From Leucobacter aridicollis (GTDB lineage: Bacteria; Actinomycetota; Actinomycetes; Actinomycetales; Microbacteriaceae): a DNA stretch of 64,000 nt. Below the pieces are notes generated by a model. That model was not told where the DNA came from. It did not search any database and worked only from the letters and a program-made list of their open reading frames with translations. The translations under genes were made by a program, and so were the position numbers. Of this stretch, positions 34,808 through 44,200 are shown one piece after another. Numbering within the stretch: the first letter of the stretch is position 1; each line of letters starts with the position of its first letter. The stretch is from the NCBI RefSeq assembly GCF_013409595.1, contig NZ_JACCBD010000001.1, positions 3,224,001-3,288,000 on the forward strand, given 5' to 3'.

Positions 34808-35374
34808 CTAGAGCAAGGCGGTGGCGATCCACCACACACCGGCTACTGCGAGGATCGAGACGGCGGCTCCGCCGCCGAACGCGAGGATCCCAAAGCGCCG
34901 GTTCATGGTCGTGAGCGTCGGAAGATCGGAGCGCGCGGCGGCGGGCAGGGCGTATCCTGTCGGCGGATCGCCGATCACCGTGCTCAGTGCGTTGTCGCTG
35001 GCGGGGGCTCCCGGCTTCTCGCCCCGCCTGCCGTACATCACGGGCAGACTCGAGCGCACGCCCTCGCGCGGCCGCTCCTCCTCCACGACCGGAAACGGCG
35101 AGGCAGGAGCGCGACGCCGCGCATCAATCGGGGGCTTGAACATCTGTGCCAGCAGTTCGGGGGAAGGCTCCTCGACTGGCTCGGGAACGGGAGCGCCCGG
35201 CAGCGCGCGGGCCGCGCCCGCCCTGCCGGTGGTGCCGCGCCTGTGCAACGCGCCGTGCGATCCCGAGGTCTCGTCCTCCCCCGCAGCGGACGAGGGAACC
35301 GACGTCGCGGGATCGGCCGTCACCGGCTCGGTCCGCTCGGTATCGTCCGCAGTGCCGCCAGGGGCGCCGGTCAC
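34808..35374 (-). CDS. Tail-anchored hypothetical protein
   Basis: 188 residues from the GTG at 35374, overlapping the PP2C stop by four bases. No known domain recognised. The first 150 residues are hydrophilic, acidic and Pro-rich with several Ser/Thr residues; the last 25 form one membrane segment (FGILAFGGGAAVSILAVAGV) ending four residues before the C-terminus. The coupling to the phosphatase makes it a possible anchor or phospho-substrate of this system. A 92-bp gap separates it from the FHA gene. Confidence 0.75.
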   Translation of the reverse strand: MTGAPGGTADDTERTEPVTADPATSVPSSAAGEDETSGSHGALHRRGTTGRAGAARALPGAPVPEPVEEPSPELLAQMFKPPIDARRRAPASPFPVVEEERPREGVRSSLPVMYGRRGEKPGAPASDNALSTVIGDPPTGYALPAAARSDLPTLTTMNRRFGILAFGGGAAVSILAVAGVWWIATALL

Positions 35375-36246
35375 GGTGTCGGCTCGCTCTCCGGCGGCGG
35401 GGTGTCAGTGCCCTCGGCCGCCGCCGCGTGCGTCGAGGCCGCTGAGGCCTGCGGCCGCGGCACGGGGCGCGTGGCCGTCACCGTCTTGCCGTCATCCGTC
35501 TCTCCCGGCGTTCCGTCGCCCACGTGCCAGCTGCGACCGCCGACGACGGTGTCGAGCACGATGACCGAGATGTTGTCTCGTCCCCCTGCGTCATTCGCGC
35601 GGTGCACGAGTTCGGCGGCGACCGCGTCGGCGCGGCCGCCCATCGTGAGCACGGCTCGAATCTCTTCGTCCGCGAGCTCCGACGTCAGGCCGTCTGAACA
35701 GATGAGGAGCCGTGACCCAGTCTCCACGGGCAACAGCCAGGAGTCGGCGGTCGAGTCGCTCGAGCCGAGCGCTCGCGTGATGATGTTGCGCGGGGGCAGC
35801 TGGGCGCCCGCGTCGGCGCGCCGCACCTCTTCGACGAGCGAGTGGTCGACCGTAATCTGCCGCAGCTCCGACCCCCGGTGCATGTAGACGCGGGAGTCAC
35901 CAATATTCAGCACGAGCCAGTGCAGCTCACCGTCGTGCGTGACCAGGATCGCTCCCGTGAGCGTGCACCCGGCGCCGCGCTCGCGCCCGGCAGCGACCTC
36001 AGCGACGGCGACGCGGGCGGCGTTGAGGGTCTCCCCGGCGAGCGCGACCGTGGCCGGCTGCCCGGGCGCGATCCGCTCGGCGAACACGGCGATCGCCGCC
36101 TGGCTCGCGAGGTCCCCCGCCTCGTGGCCGCCCATGCCGTCCGCGACAAGAAAGCAGGGGGTATCCGCGAGGACCGAGTCCTCGTTCACCTGGCGCAGCC
36201 GTCCGACATCGGTCAGCGTCGCGTAGTCGAGCTCGACGCTGTTCAT
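35371..36246 (-). CDS. PP2C-family Ser/Thr protein phosphatase
   Basis: 291 residues from the ATG at 36246 (ATGA overlap with the upstream gene). The metal-binding and catalytic motifs of bacterial PP2C/PstP are present: RQVNEDS, LVADGMGGHEAGD, a later ICSDGLTSEL and the closing GGRDNISVIVL. About 50 C-terminal residues rich in Pro/Ala/Thr follow the domain; no membrane segment. It should reverse the action of the kinase at 47163-48299. Confidence 0.94.
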   Translation of the reverse strand: MNSVELDYATLTDVGRLRQVNEDSVLADTPCFLVADGMGGHEAGDLASQAAIAVFAERIAPGQPATVALAGETLNAARVAVAEVAAGRERGAGCTLTGAILVTHDGELHWLVLNIGDSRVYMHRGSELRQITVDHSLVEEVRRADAGAQLPPRNIITRALGSSDSTADSWLLPVETGSRLLICSDGLTSELADEEIRAVLTMGGRADAVAAELVHRANDAGGRDNISVIVLDTVVGGRSWHVGDGTPGETDDGKTVTATRPVPRPQASAASTHAAAAEGTDTPPPESEPTP

Positions 36247-38762
36247 GAGCTGGCTCCTTCTGGTCGGGGAGAGGTGCGGGGTCGGTGACGTGCCGTGGCG
36301 GGAGGGAGGAACGATCCAAGCCAGTACTGCGAGCGCAGCCTGCCCCAGAAGCCGACCTGGGCGTTCCGTTCGCGGATGTGCTCGCGCACGGTCACCCACA
36401 GCTGCTCGGCGGTCTCGTCTGCCACCCCCTCGCGAGCGTACACTGCCTGGTCGACGGTCGCAGCGATCCACGCCCCGCGCTCCGGCGATAGCCCTGCGTC
36501 GGCGAGCTCGGCGACGGTGTCGGATCGGCTGCCATCGACCCGTGGGCGATGGCCCGTATCGGTGTAGGCGTCGAGCAGCTCGTTCCACGCGCCGAGCGCG
36601 CGCAGCTCCGGCAGCGGCTGGCGCGCTCTCGCCCGCCGGCGGAGCCGCTTGACGAGCGGGATGAAGAGCGCAGCGAGCGCCACGAGCGCGGCGGCCGCCC
36701 CCAGCAGCAGCGCGGTCCGCACGATCGGCCAGACCCCCTCGCCGGCCGGCGGCTCGGGCTCATCCTCTGCGGCGCCGTTGTCGTTCGACGACCCAACGGG
36801 TGGGTCGCTCTCGCTGGCGTCGCGCTCCTCCGGCGTCGTCGGGAACTCGGGGAGCTGCTCCCCCTTCTGCACGAGCAGCGGGGGCACCTCCGTTTGCGGC
36901 GAGACGTCGAGCGGCGCCCACACCCCGTCGGCACCCTTCGCTTCGATCCAGGCTGCCACGTGCCGGCCCTCGCACACCTCCGCGCACGCGGGAACGCCCG
37001 GCACCCCGGCGTTCTCTTGCCCTAACCGCACGCCGATGACCACCCGCGACTCATATCCGAGCGCGCGCGCCACCAGGGCCGCGGCCGCAGCGAACTGCTC
37101 ATCGTCGCCGATCGCGGCCACAAGCTCCGCATCTGGGGCGCGATCCCCCGCGGCCTCCTGCTGCTCGATGAGCTGCGAGAACAGCTGTTCGATGCGTGCG
37201 GTGGAGTGCCCGCCAGGGCTCGACACGAAGGCGGTGGGAGCGTCGCCGCCTGCGTCGGTGAGCCACGCGTTCTCGCCGTCGCCGTCGGTGAGCGAGTGGC
37301 TGAGATAGCCCCGAGCCCGCAGGGCGGCGATGACAGTTTCGAGTCCGTTCGCGGACGGTGACACGCCTTGCATCTCAAGCCAGCGGGTGAGCTGCGGGAA
37401 TGCCTCGCGGTCGATGAGGGGTTGGGGGCTCGCTGGCTCGGCGGCGAGCACTGCGTCGGGCGCAGCGGACACCGTCGCGGTGAAGGCATCACCGTCTTTC
37501 AGCCCCGCCGCCGTCGGCACCGCGACCGCGGCGCCCGTGTCCCGGTTGACGTAGAAGCTGTCGGCGAGCTCGGCCGCCCGCTCCCCGCGGAACTGCGGCG
37601 GCGCCGCGAGCGGGCTCGCGAGCGGCACCCACACTCCCGCGTACCCGGGACCGATGCGCACGCTGATCTTCGCCGGCTCGGTGACGCGGGATCCACTCGG
37701 GAAGCGCGTGAACCGGCCGGTGCCGGTGGGGTCTCCAACGAAGAAGTCGACCCCGTCGTAGCCATCGAGCACGGCGATACGCAGGCGGCCGGGGAGCGCG
37801 CCGCTCCCCTCCACACGGAACAGTTCGGAGGTGAGTGCGTCGTCGCGCTTGAGCGATCGGTACTCGGCGAGTGGGCTCACCTGCTCCCGCACGACGATCT
37901 CCGGGTCGATGCTGTCGCGCGGCACCGCGCGGGTGCTCCCCGCGAGCGCGGGCGCTGCGACCGCTCCCGCGGTAACGGCAATCGCAGCGACGAGCACCGC
38001 GGATCCACCGCGCACGAGTGCGCTTCGCCGCACAGCGCCGATCCCGGCCCCGCCAGCTGGCGCCGCGGTCCGTGCGATTCTGCCCCGCTTCAGCGCGTCT
38101 CGCCGGTCGCGGCCAGCCGTCCACACCATCCAGGCAGCAGCAGCCGCAAGCGCCCCGATCCAGATTCCGGTCTCGCGCGGCGCCGCAACGGTGAGCGGAC
38201 CGAGGCTGAGCGGCGCGCTCACCGCGGACGAACCGAACACGGTGCCGAACAGCACGAGTGCGAGCGGCGGAAGCGCCGCGCTCACGGCGGCGCGCCGGCC
38301 GCCCCGAGCGAGCGCCGTCGACGCCGCGACCACGACGAACACGAGCAGGAAGAACGGCACGAGCACCGTCTGGTAGCTGCCGACCGGGAGCGTCAGCGTG
38401 AGCAGTTGCTTCCAACCGAGGGCGACCGCCGCGAGCGCGTCGCCGAGTCCGCGGATGATCCCCCAGACGTCTGGCCGCGAACCCAGCACGTGCGGCGTCG
38501 CCACCGGCACCACGAGCGCGACGAACGCCAGCACAAGCGCGACGAGGGTGAATCCGCCCCACCGCAGCGTCGTCCCGAGCCACACAACCACGAGGGCAGT
38601 TGCCGCCGCGACGCCGGCCACGGCCCAGAGCTGCGTCGTCTCGTAGATCGGCCACGCTGCGACAACGGCGATGCAGACCGCTCCGACCGCGAGGGCGACA
38701 GCGCCGAGCGTCCCGCCCGCGCTTCTGCCCCCGGCCGCCCGGCGTCCCCTGTCGCGACTCAC
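36243..38762 (-). CDS. Transglutaminase-like membrane protein (DUF3488 type), catalytic Cys missing
   Basis: 839 residues from the GTG at 38762 (GTGA overlap). N-terminal cluster of membrane segments (to about 215), a long external region, a transglutaminase-like core, another membrane segment near 690 and a cytoplasmic tail. In the core the Cys position of the usual GxCEQFA is Asp554 (GDDEQFAAA), while the His (His601, RHVAAWIE) and Asp (Asp619, PLDVSP) are kept. Two nearby cysteines (CAEVC) could form a disulphide. It is therefore more likely a binding or structural module than an active transglutaminase. Standard partner of MoxR and DUF58. Confidence 0.87.
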   Translation of the reverse strand: MSRDRGRRAAGGRSAGGTLGAVALAVGAVCIAVVAAWPIYETTQLWAVAGVAAATALVVVWLGTTLRWGGFTLVALVLAFVALVVPVATPHVLGSRPDVWGIIRGLGDALAAVALGWKQLLTLTLPVGSYQTVLVPFFLLVFVVVAASTALARGGRRAAVSAALPPLALVLFGTVFGSSAVSAPLSLGPLTVAAPRETGIWIGALAAAAAWMVWTAGRDRRDALKRGRIARTAAPAGGAGIGAVRRSALVRGGSAVLVAAIAVTAGAVAAPALAGSTRAVPRDSIDPEIVVREQVSPLAEYRSLKRDDALTSELFRVEGSGALPGRLRIAVLDGYDGVDFFVGDPTGTGRFTRFPSGSRVTEPAKISVRIGPGYAGVWVPLASPLAAPPQFRGERAAELADSFYVNRDTGAAVAVPTAAGLKDGDAFTATVSAAPDAVLAAEPASPQPLIDREAFPQLTRWLEMQGVSPSANGLETVIAALRARGYLSHSLTDGDGENAWLTDAGGDAPTAFVSSPGGHSTARIEQLFSQLIEQQEAAGDRAPDAELVAAIGDDEQFAAAAALVARALGYESRVVIGVRLGQENAGVPGVPACAEVCEGRHVAAWIEAKGADGVWAPLDVSPQTEVPPLLVQKGEQLPEFPTTPEERDASESDPPVGSSNDNGAAEDEPEPPAGEGVWPIVRTALLLGAAAALVALAALFIPLVKRLRRRARARQPLPELRALGAWNELLDAYTDTGHRPRVDGSRSDTVAELADAGLSPERGAWIAATVDQAVYAREGVADETAEQLWVTVREHIRERNAQVGFWGRLRSQYWLGSFLPPATARHRPRTSPRPEGASS

Positions 38763-40144
38763 AGCAGTCCTCCCCGCACCTGAAGCTGCGGCAGGTCGGC
38801 GAGGGCGCCCACCGTGAAGAACACGCTGCCATCAGCGAGGCGCGCGGTGGGCTCGGCGAGCGTCTCGCATCTGACGACGGCGACGGCGATGCCCTGCGGG
38901 AGGGCGACAACTGCCCTGCGGAGCCGCGTGAGGTCAGGCACCGACCCGGTGACGATCGTGACGATCGAGAGCTGCCGACGCGACTCCGTGAGGCTGCGCG
39001 CGAGCCACTCGATCGGCGGCGGCTCCTCGGGCGCGACAAGCTCAGCCCACGCGTCGAGTAACTGTTCCGGGGTGTGGGAGGGGAGCTCGACGAGCCCGCC
39101 GAGGCGCGGCGCCTTCGCGCGCGCCTGCCAGCCCGCTCCCCTCGCGATAAAGCGCTCGCGCCCCTCGCGCACCGCCTGCACGGAGAGCGACGCGGCGACG
39201 CTCACGCCAAGCTCGAACTCATCGGCAGTCGCGTAGGACTCGATCTCGGCGTCGAAGAGCACCGCTGCCCTGGCCGTCTGCGACTCCTCGTACTGCCGCA
39301 CCATGAGCGTGCCGCTCTTCGCCGTCGACTTCCAGTGCACGTGCCGGAGCGGGTCGCCCGGCAGGTAGTCGCGCACCGCGTGGAACGAGAGATCGGCATC
39401 GGTCAGGCGCGCGCTCGCGGCGCCCTCAAGATCGCGCACCATCCCGGCGGATCCGGGCGGAAGCGCCACCGTCTTCGGGTGCACCCGCACGAGATGGGTG
39501 TCTCGCCAGGTGACCTCGCGCCGCAGCAGTCCGAGCGGATCGCGCCTCGCAAGCGTGAGCGGCCCCACCGCGATAACCCCGCGCGTCGCGGCCTCGACCG
39601 CCAGCGGCAGCTCGACGCTCGCGTGCCCGGCAATGAACGGCACGGGCACTTCTCGGAGTGCGTCGCCGACCGGCAGTTCTGCAGTCGCCGGGAGCGCCGG
39701 ACGGCGGCTCGCGTTCTCGACGGCAACGCGCACCTCGACGGCCGAGCCGGCCACCACGCGCAGCCTGTCGACGCTGATCCGCACGAGGTACGCACGGCTT
39801 CCGAGCAGGAATGGCAGCGCAACAAGGAGCAGCACCCCAAAGACCACGCCGACGAACCACGCCTCGACCCAGCCGAAGAGCGCCCCGAGCACGCAGCCAG
39901 TGACGAGGGCAGCGATCGCGAGCCATCCCGCCGGGGTGACCGCACTCGTCGCCCGGCGCGTCACCCGGCGGACTCGGCTGCGCGCCATCCGCCAGAGCCG
40001 GCGCAGGCGTGTGCCGCGCGCGCCACGGCGCCCCGACGCGTCGGTCAGCGACCGAGTGGCCGTGTCCCCGGCGCGGGTGGTTCCGTGCGTCTGCGTGCGG
40101 CTCCACCCTCCCCTGTCCGGGGCGCGGGAGGTGTCCTGCTTCAC
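38759..40144 (-). CDS. DUF58 domain protein
   Basis: 461 residues from the GTG at 40144 (GTGA overlap with MoxR). Basic cytoplasmic N-terminus, two membrane segments at about 70-115, then the vWA-related DUF58 region with the signature YLPGDPLRHVHWKSTAKSGTLMV (quoted in part). DUF58 proteins are thought to be clients of MoxR AAA+ ATPases in envelope assembly. Confidence 0.92.
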   Translation of the reverse strand: MKQDTSRAPDRGGWSRTQTHGTTRAGDTATRSLTDASGRRGARGTRLRRLWRMARSRVRRVTRRATSAVTPAGWLAIAALVTGCVLGALFGWVEAWFVGVVFGVLLLVALPFLLGSRAYLVRISVDRLRVVAGSAVEVRVAVENASRRPALPATAELPVGDALREVPVPFIAGHASVELPLAVEAATRGVIAVGPLTLARRDPLGLLRREVTWRDTHLVRVHPKTVALPPGSAGMVRDLEGAASARLTDADLSFHAVRDYLPGDPLRHVHWKSTAKSGTLMVRQYEESQTARAAVLFDAEIESYATADEFELGVSVAASLSVQAVREGRERFIARGAGWQARAKAPRLGGLVELPSHTPEQLLDAWAELVAPEEPPPIEWLARSLTESRRQLSIVTIVTGSVPDLTRLRRAVVALPQGIAVAVVRCETLAEPTARLADGSVFFTVGALADLPQLQVRGGLL

Positions 40145-41145
40145 GACGTGCCGTTCTCCTGCGGGAGCGGGATATCGAGCAGGATCCGTCCGACGATGTC
40201 GGCCGCCGTCACGCCGTCAAACTCTGCCTCAGGCTCGAGCACGAGCCGGTGCGCGAGCGTGACGAGCGCGAGGTCGCGCACATCGTCAGGGGTCACGAAG
40301 TGCCGACCGTGGGCAGCCGCCCACGCCGAAGCGAGCCGGACGAGCGCGACGGTGCCGCGAACGCTCGCGCCCAGCCGCACCTCGCTCGCCCGTCGTGTCG
40401 CCTCGACGATCCGCACGGCATAGTCGGCGACGACTGGGCCGACGTGCACCCGGCGCGCGAACTGCTGCGCCTGCGTCACCATCGCCGTCGTCACGGCTGG
40501 CCGGATCTCCTCGCGGTCAGTGCGGCTGCCCTGCAGGATTCGCATCATCGCCGCGTCGTCAGGGTAGCCAATGGAGGTCTTGATCATGAAGCGGTCGAGC
40601 TGCGCTTCCGGAAGACGGTAGGTGCCCGCTTGCTCGACGGGGTTCTGGGTGGCGATCACGGTGAACGGCGTCCCGACCTCGTGGGTCTTTCCGTCGACCG
40701 TGACCTGCCCCTCCTCCATCACCTCGAGCAACGCGGACTGGGTCTTCGGGCTCGCTCGGTTGATCTCGTCGGCGAGCACGACGTGCGCGAAGATCGGTCC
40801 GGCGTGAAACTCGAAGGCGCCGTTTCGCTGATCGAAGACAGAGACGCCGGTGACGTCACCCGGCAGGAGGTCCGGCGTGAACTGGATGCGCGATGACGTC
40901 CCCTGGATGACCTGGCCGAGAGCGCGCGACAGGGCGGTCTTGCCAGTGCCTGGGACGTCCTCGAGCAGCACGTGTCCGCCCGCGAGCACTGTCGACAACA
41001 CGAGCTCCACGACCCGCCGTTTGCCGTGGATCGCCTGTTCAATCGAGTCGGCGCACGCCTCGAACACCTGCGCCACCCACTGGGCCTGCTCCGGTGTCAG
41101 GGTCGCCGAGTCGGCCTGCCGCTGCGGTGAGGTGTCGGTGCTCAT
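40141..41145 (-). CDS. MoxR-family AAA+ ATPase
   Basis: 334 residues from the ATG at 41145 (AAGGA upstream). Walker A EDVPGTGKTALSRAL, Walker B ADEINRASPKTQSALLEVMEE (quoted in part), sensor segment VIATQNPVEQAGTYRLPEAQLDRF and C-terminal lid. MoxR ATPases act as chaperones, usually on vWA/DUF58 proteins coded next to them, as here. A 60-bp gap separates it from the giant Ig-like gene. Confidence 0.95.
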   Translation of the reverse strand: MSTDTSPQRQADSATLTPEQAQWVAQVFEACADSIEQAIHGKRRVVELVLSTVLAGGHVLLEDVPGTGKTALSRALGQVIQGTSSRIQFTPDLLPGDVTGVSVFDQRNGAFEFHAGPIFAHVVLADEINRASPKTQSALLEVMEEGQVTVDGKTHEVGTPFTVIATQNPVEQAGTYRLPEAQLDRFMIKTSIGYPDDAAMMRILQGSRTDREEIRPAVTTAMVTQAQQFARRVHVGPVVADYAVRIVEATRRASEVRLGASVRGTVALVRLASAWAAAHGRHFVTPDDVRDLALVTLAHRLVLEPEAEFDGVTAADIVGRILLDIPLPQENGTS

Positions 41146-41205
41146 GGGTTCCTTCGGGTCGTGCCTGCTGGGGAAATCTGGCTGATCGGCGCGTGCGCGC
41201 GGCTG

Positions 41206-44200
41206 CTACGGGACCGCACACGCCGCTCCTTGGAACGTTACCGGGTTCCATTGTCCGCCCGGCCATGCGACCTCGACATCGCTGCCAGTGACCGTGAATA
41301 CCGGCGCGCCTGGCGCGGTCCCCTCGATCTGGAAGCTCGCCGCGGGGTCGGCACCCGCGGGCACGCACTCGACGAGCTGGGTGACGCGGACGCCGGTCGG
41401 GCCGGAATCGCGCGGCGTGACCTGCACCTCGGGCGAGCAGCGGCCCGCGGCGGGCGCGCCGACGCACTGTTTGACGGTGAGGGCGCCGGCGATCGGTGCG
41501 CGCGTGAGCGTGTCGACGTCGCCGGTGCTGAAGTACAGTCGGGCCGCGCTGTGCGTGCCTGAGAATGTCGGCTGCGCGGCGATGCCGGCGTATTCGCGAA
41601 CGCGGCCCGTGCCTGTCGCGTCGGGCGCGACGACGTAGCCCTGCGTGAGGACTGGCGCCTCGGGGCTGCCACCCACCCAGACAGAGGAGAGCTGCGCCGT
41701 GGTCGTGCCGAAGTCGGTGGTCGCGCACATGACTCCCGAGTACTGCGAGAACCGCGTCAGGCCCGTAAACGTCGGCGACTTCTGGCTGCACCTCGCCGGC
41801 CCAGCGCCCTCACGGGCGAGGCCAAACGTGTACTCAATGCCGGGGGCGTGATTCAGACCCCACTCCGCGTACTCGACGGTGGCCGTGCCGGCGCCAGCGG
41901 CGTCGGGCACGATCCTGCTTGCCGCGGCGATTGGCGCACCCGCGACCGTGACAACCGCCGTCCCGGCGCTCCCCTGCCCGGAACCAGAGTAGCCCGGCGG
42001 GATCTCGCCGTCCTCTGGGATCACGGTGAGCGTCTGCGAGCCAACGGGAAGCTGCTGCACGCTGCGCCTGCCGACCTCGACGGCGGTGTGGTCCCCCGCG
42101 GTCAACCTGAATGTGCGTGCGGAGTCCGACCCGGAGATACGGACCTCGACCTTACCCTGCGTCGTGGAGGTGTTCGATGTGTCGCGCACCGGGGTCGCCT
42201 CGACCTTCGGCGCAGACGGCGGCGCGTACGCCCACGTCGTCGCGCCGTTCGCGGTGCGGTCGGAGGGGCCAACGCCGTTCACGGCGCGCGCGAAGTAGGT
42301 CTGCTGGTTCGCTTTGCCCGGCTGCAGCCCGCTCACCGTGCAGGTCGCGGAGCTGCCCGCGAGCGAGCAGCTCCCGGCGGTCGCCCCGCCGCTCGTCACG
42401 AGTTCGACCCCGGACACCGCGGGGTGTGCGGATTGGGGATTCAGCGCAACGCTGAGCGTCACGCTATCGGCGCTCGCCCCGGTCGGTGTCACGCTCGCCG
42501 GCGCGCGCGGTACGCCCTGCGCGTCGAGCTCGATGCTGCCCTCGCCGAGCCTGCCCTGCGCGTCGCGCACAGTGAAGCCGACCGTGCACCGGCCGCCGGG
42601 GCCGCGATCATCTGCCCAGGCCACAGCAATCCCGGTGTCGCTCGCGCGCCGCACGGTCGCAACGGCGCAGCCAGCGGACGTGACGGTGTCGAGCTTCAGC
42701 CCCCCGCCGCGTTTGCCGGCGAACGGGTCGTACTCCCCTGCCGCGCCGATCACGGTTGTCGCGCAGGACGATCCGACGGTGCACCGTAGGTCAACGGTCG
42801 CCCCGCGTGGGGTGTCGCGTGGGACCTGGCCGACGCGGAGCACGAGCTGGGAGCGAGACTCCCCGGCCCCCGCGACCGTCACCGTCAGGTTCTCCTGGCT
42901 GCCCGGCGTCGCGTCAGCCCGCGCTTCGACCGCCACCGATGCTCCGGAGGCTCGCACGTCGAACATCGAGCTCGATCCGGCAACCGAGAACTTGAGCTTC
43001 GACGCGTCGCCTGCCCGGTTCCCCTCCCACCGCACCATGTCCGACAGGTCGATGGACTCGGTCGCGCCGGGCGACACCGTCCGGGTGAGGGGCTCGAGTT
43101 TCACGACGGGCTCGCGTGGCACGATCGTCACGGGCACCGGGAGGGAGGTCCAGGTGGACTGGCCGGCGAGGCGGACGTCGATCACGCAGACGTCTGACCA
43201 CGGCGCCTCGGCCCCCGCCGCGTACTGCAGCGTATCTGGCGAGGTCGCCTCGCACCGGGCGCTCGACCGCCCAACCGGGAAGGCTCCCTGCTTGAGCTCG
43301 ACCGTGTCGCCCGCCCCGAGATCGACGAGGGCCGGCACGGTCGCCTGCACGGTCTTGTTCTCGTCGACGGAGAGGGGCGACAGCCCCTGCCGCAGCGTGA
43401 GCCGCAGGTCATCGAGCGGTGGCACGATGAGGAATCCGTAGCTCGTCACCTTCGTGCCCGCTGCGTCGGTGCCGCTGAGCTTGAACGCGACGAGGTCGCC
43501 CCCGGGCTTGTACTCGCCGAGAATCCGGTTGCCCTTGACCGTGTACCCAGGCTTTGCGCCCTCCCAGAGCGAGAGTTTGAGGCCGGCGACGTCGCCCGCG
43601 GCCCAGCGCACCTTGTCGGTCACGACGTCGACTCCGCCCCGCGCGAGGTCGTGCCTGTCGCGCACGCTCATGACGGTGTCGGTGACGGAGGGCGCCTGCG
43701 ACCCGACCCGGTCGGAGGTTTGCACCAGGATGAGCCCGTCTGCGGTGCTCGATGAGGCGCCGGATTTCACCGTGTAGCGGTAGGACACCGTCCCCGGCTC
43801 GGCTCCCGGAGCGACCGAGACGCGACCGCGCTTCATCTCCGAGAGATCGATCCGGGCGGCGGCTCGCGCGTAGTCCGGGTGCTTGGATCCGCCGGGTAGG
43901 TTCGGCTCGACCGTGAGAATCGAGAGCGAGCCGCCGGCCGGGTCGATGTCGTTGTCGAGGGGCGAGATCGTCACCGGCGCATCCGAGCCGAGCGCCACCC
44001 GCACGTAGTCGCTTGAGACGATCGGGGCGCCCGTTTCCTGCTGCGCGGCGACGATGACGCGGATGCGCGCCTCGCCCGACCCGCCCCTGCCATCCTGCAC
44101 GGCGTAGGTGATCGTGTGCAGGCCAGCCTCGGCGTCGTCGCTGACGGACACGGAGATCGCATTTCCGGCGGGTGTGATTGCCGCCGCGACGTGCGAGTCT

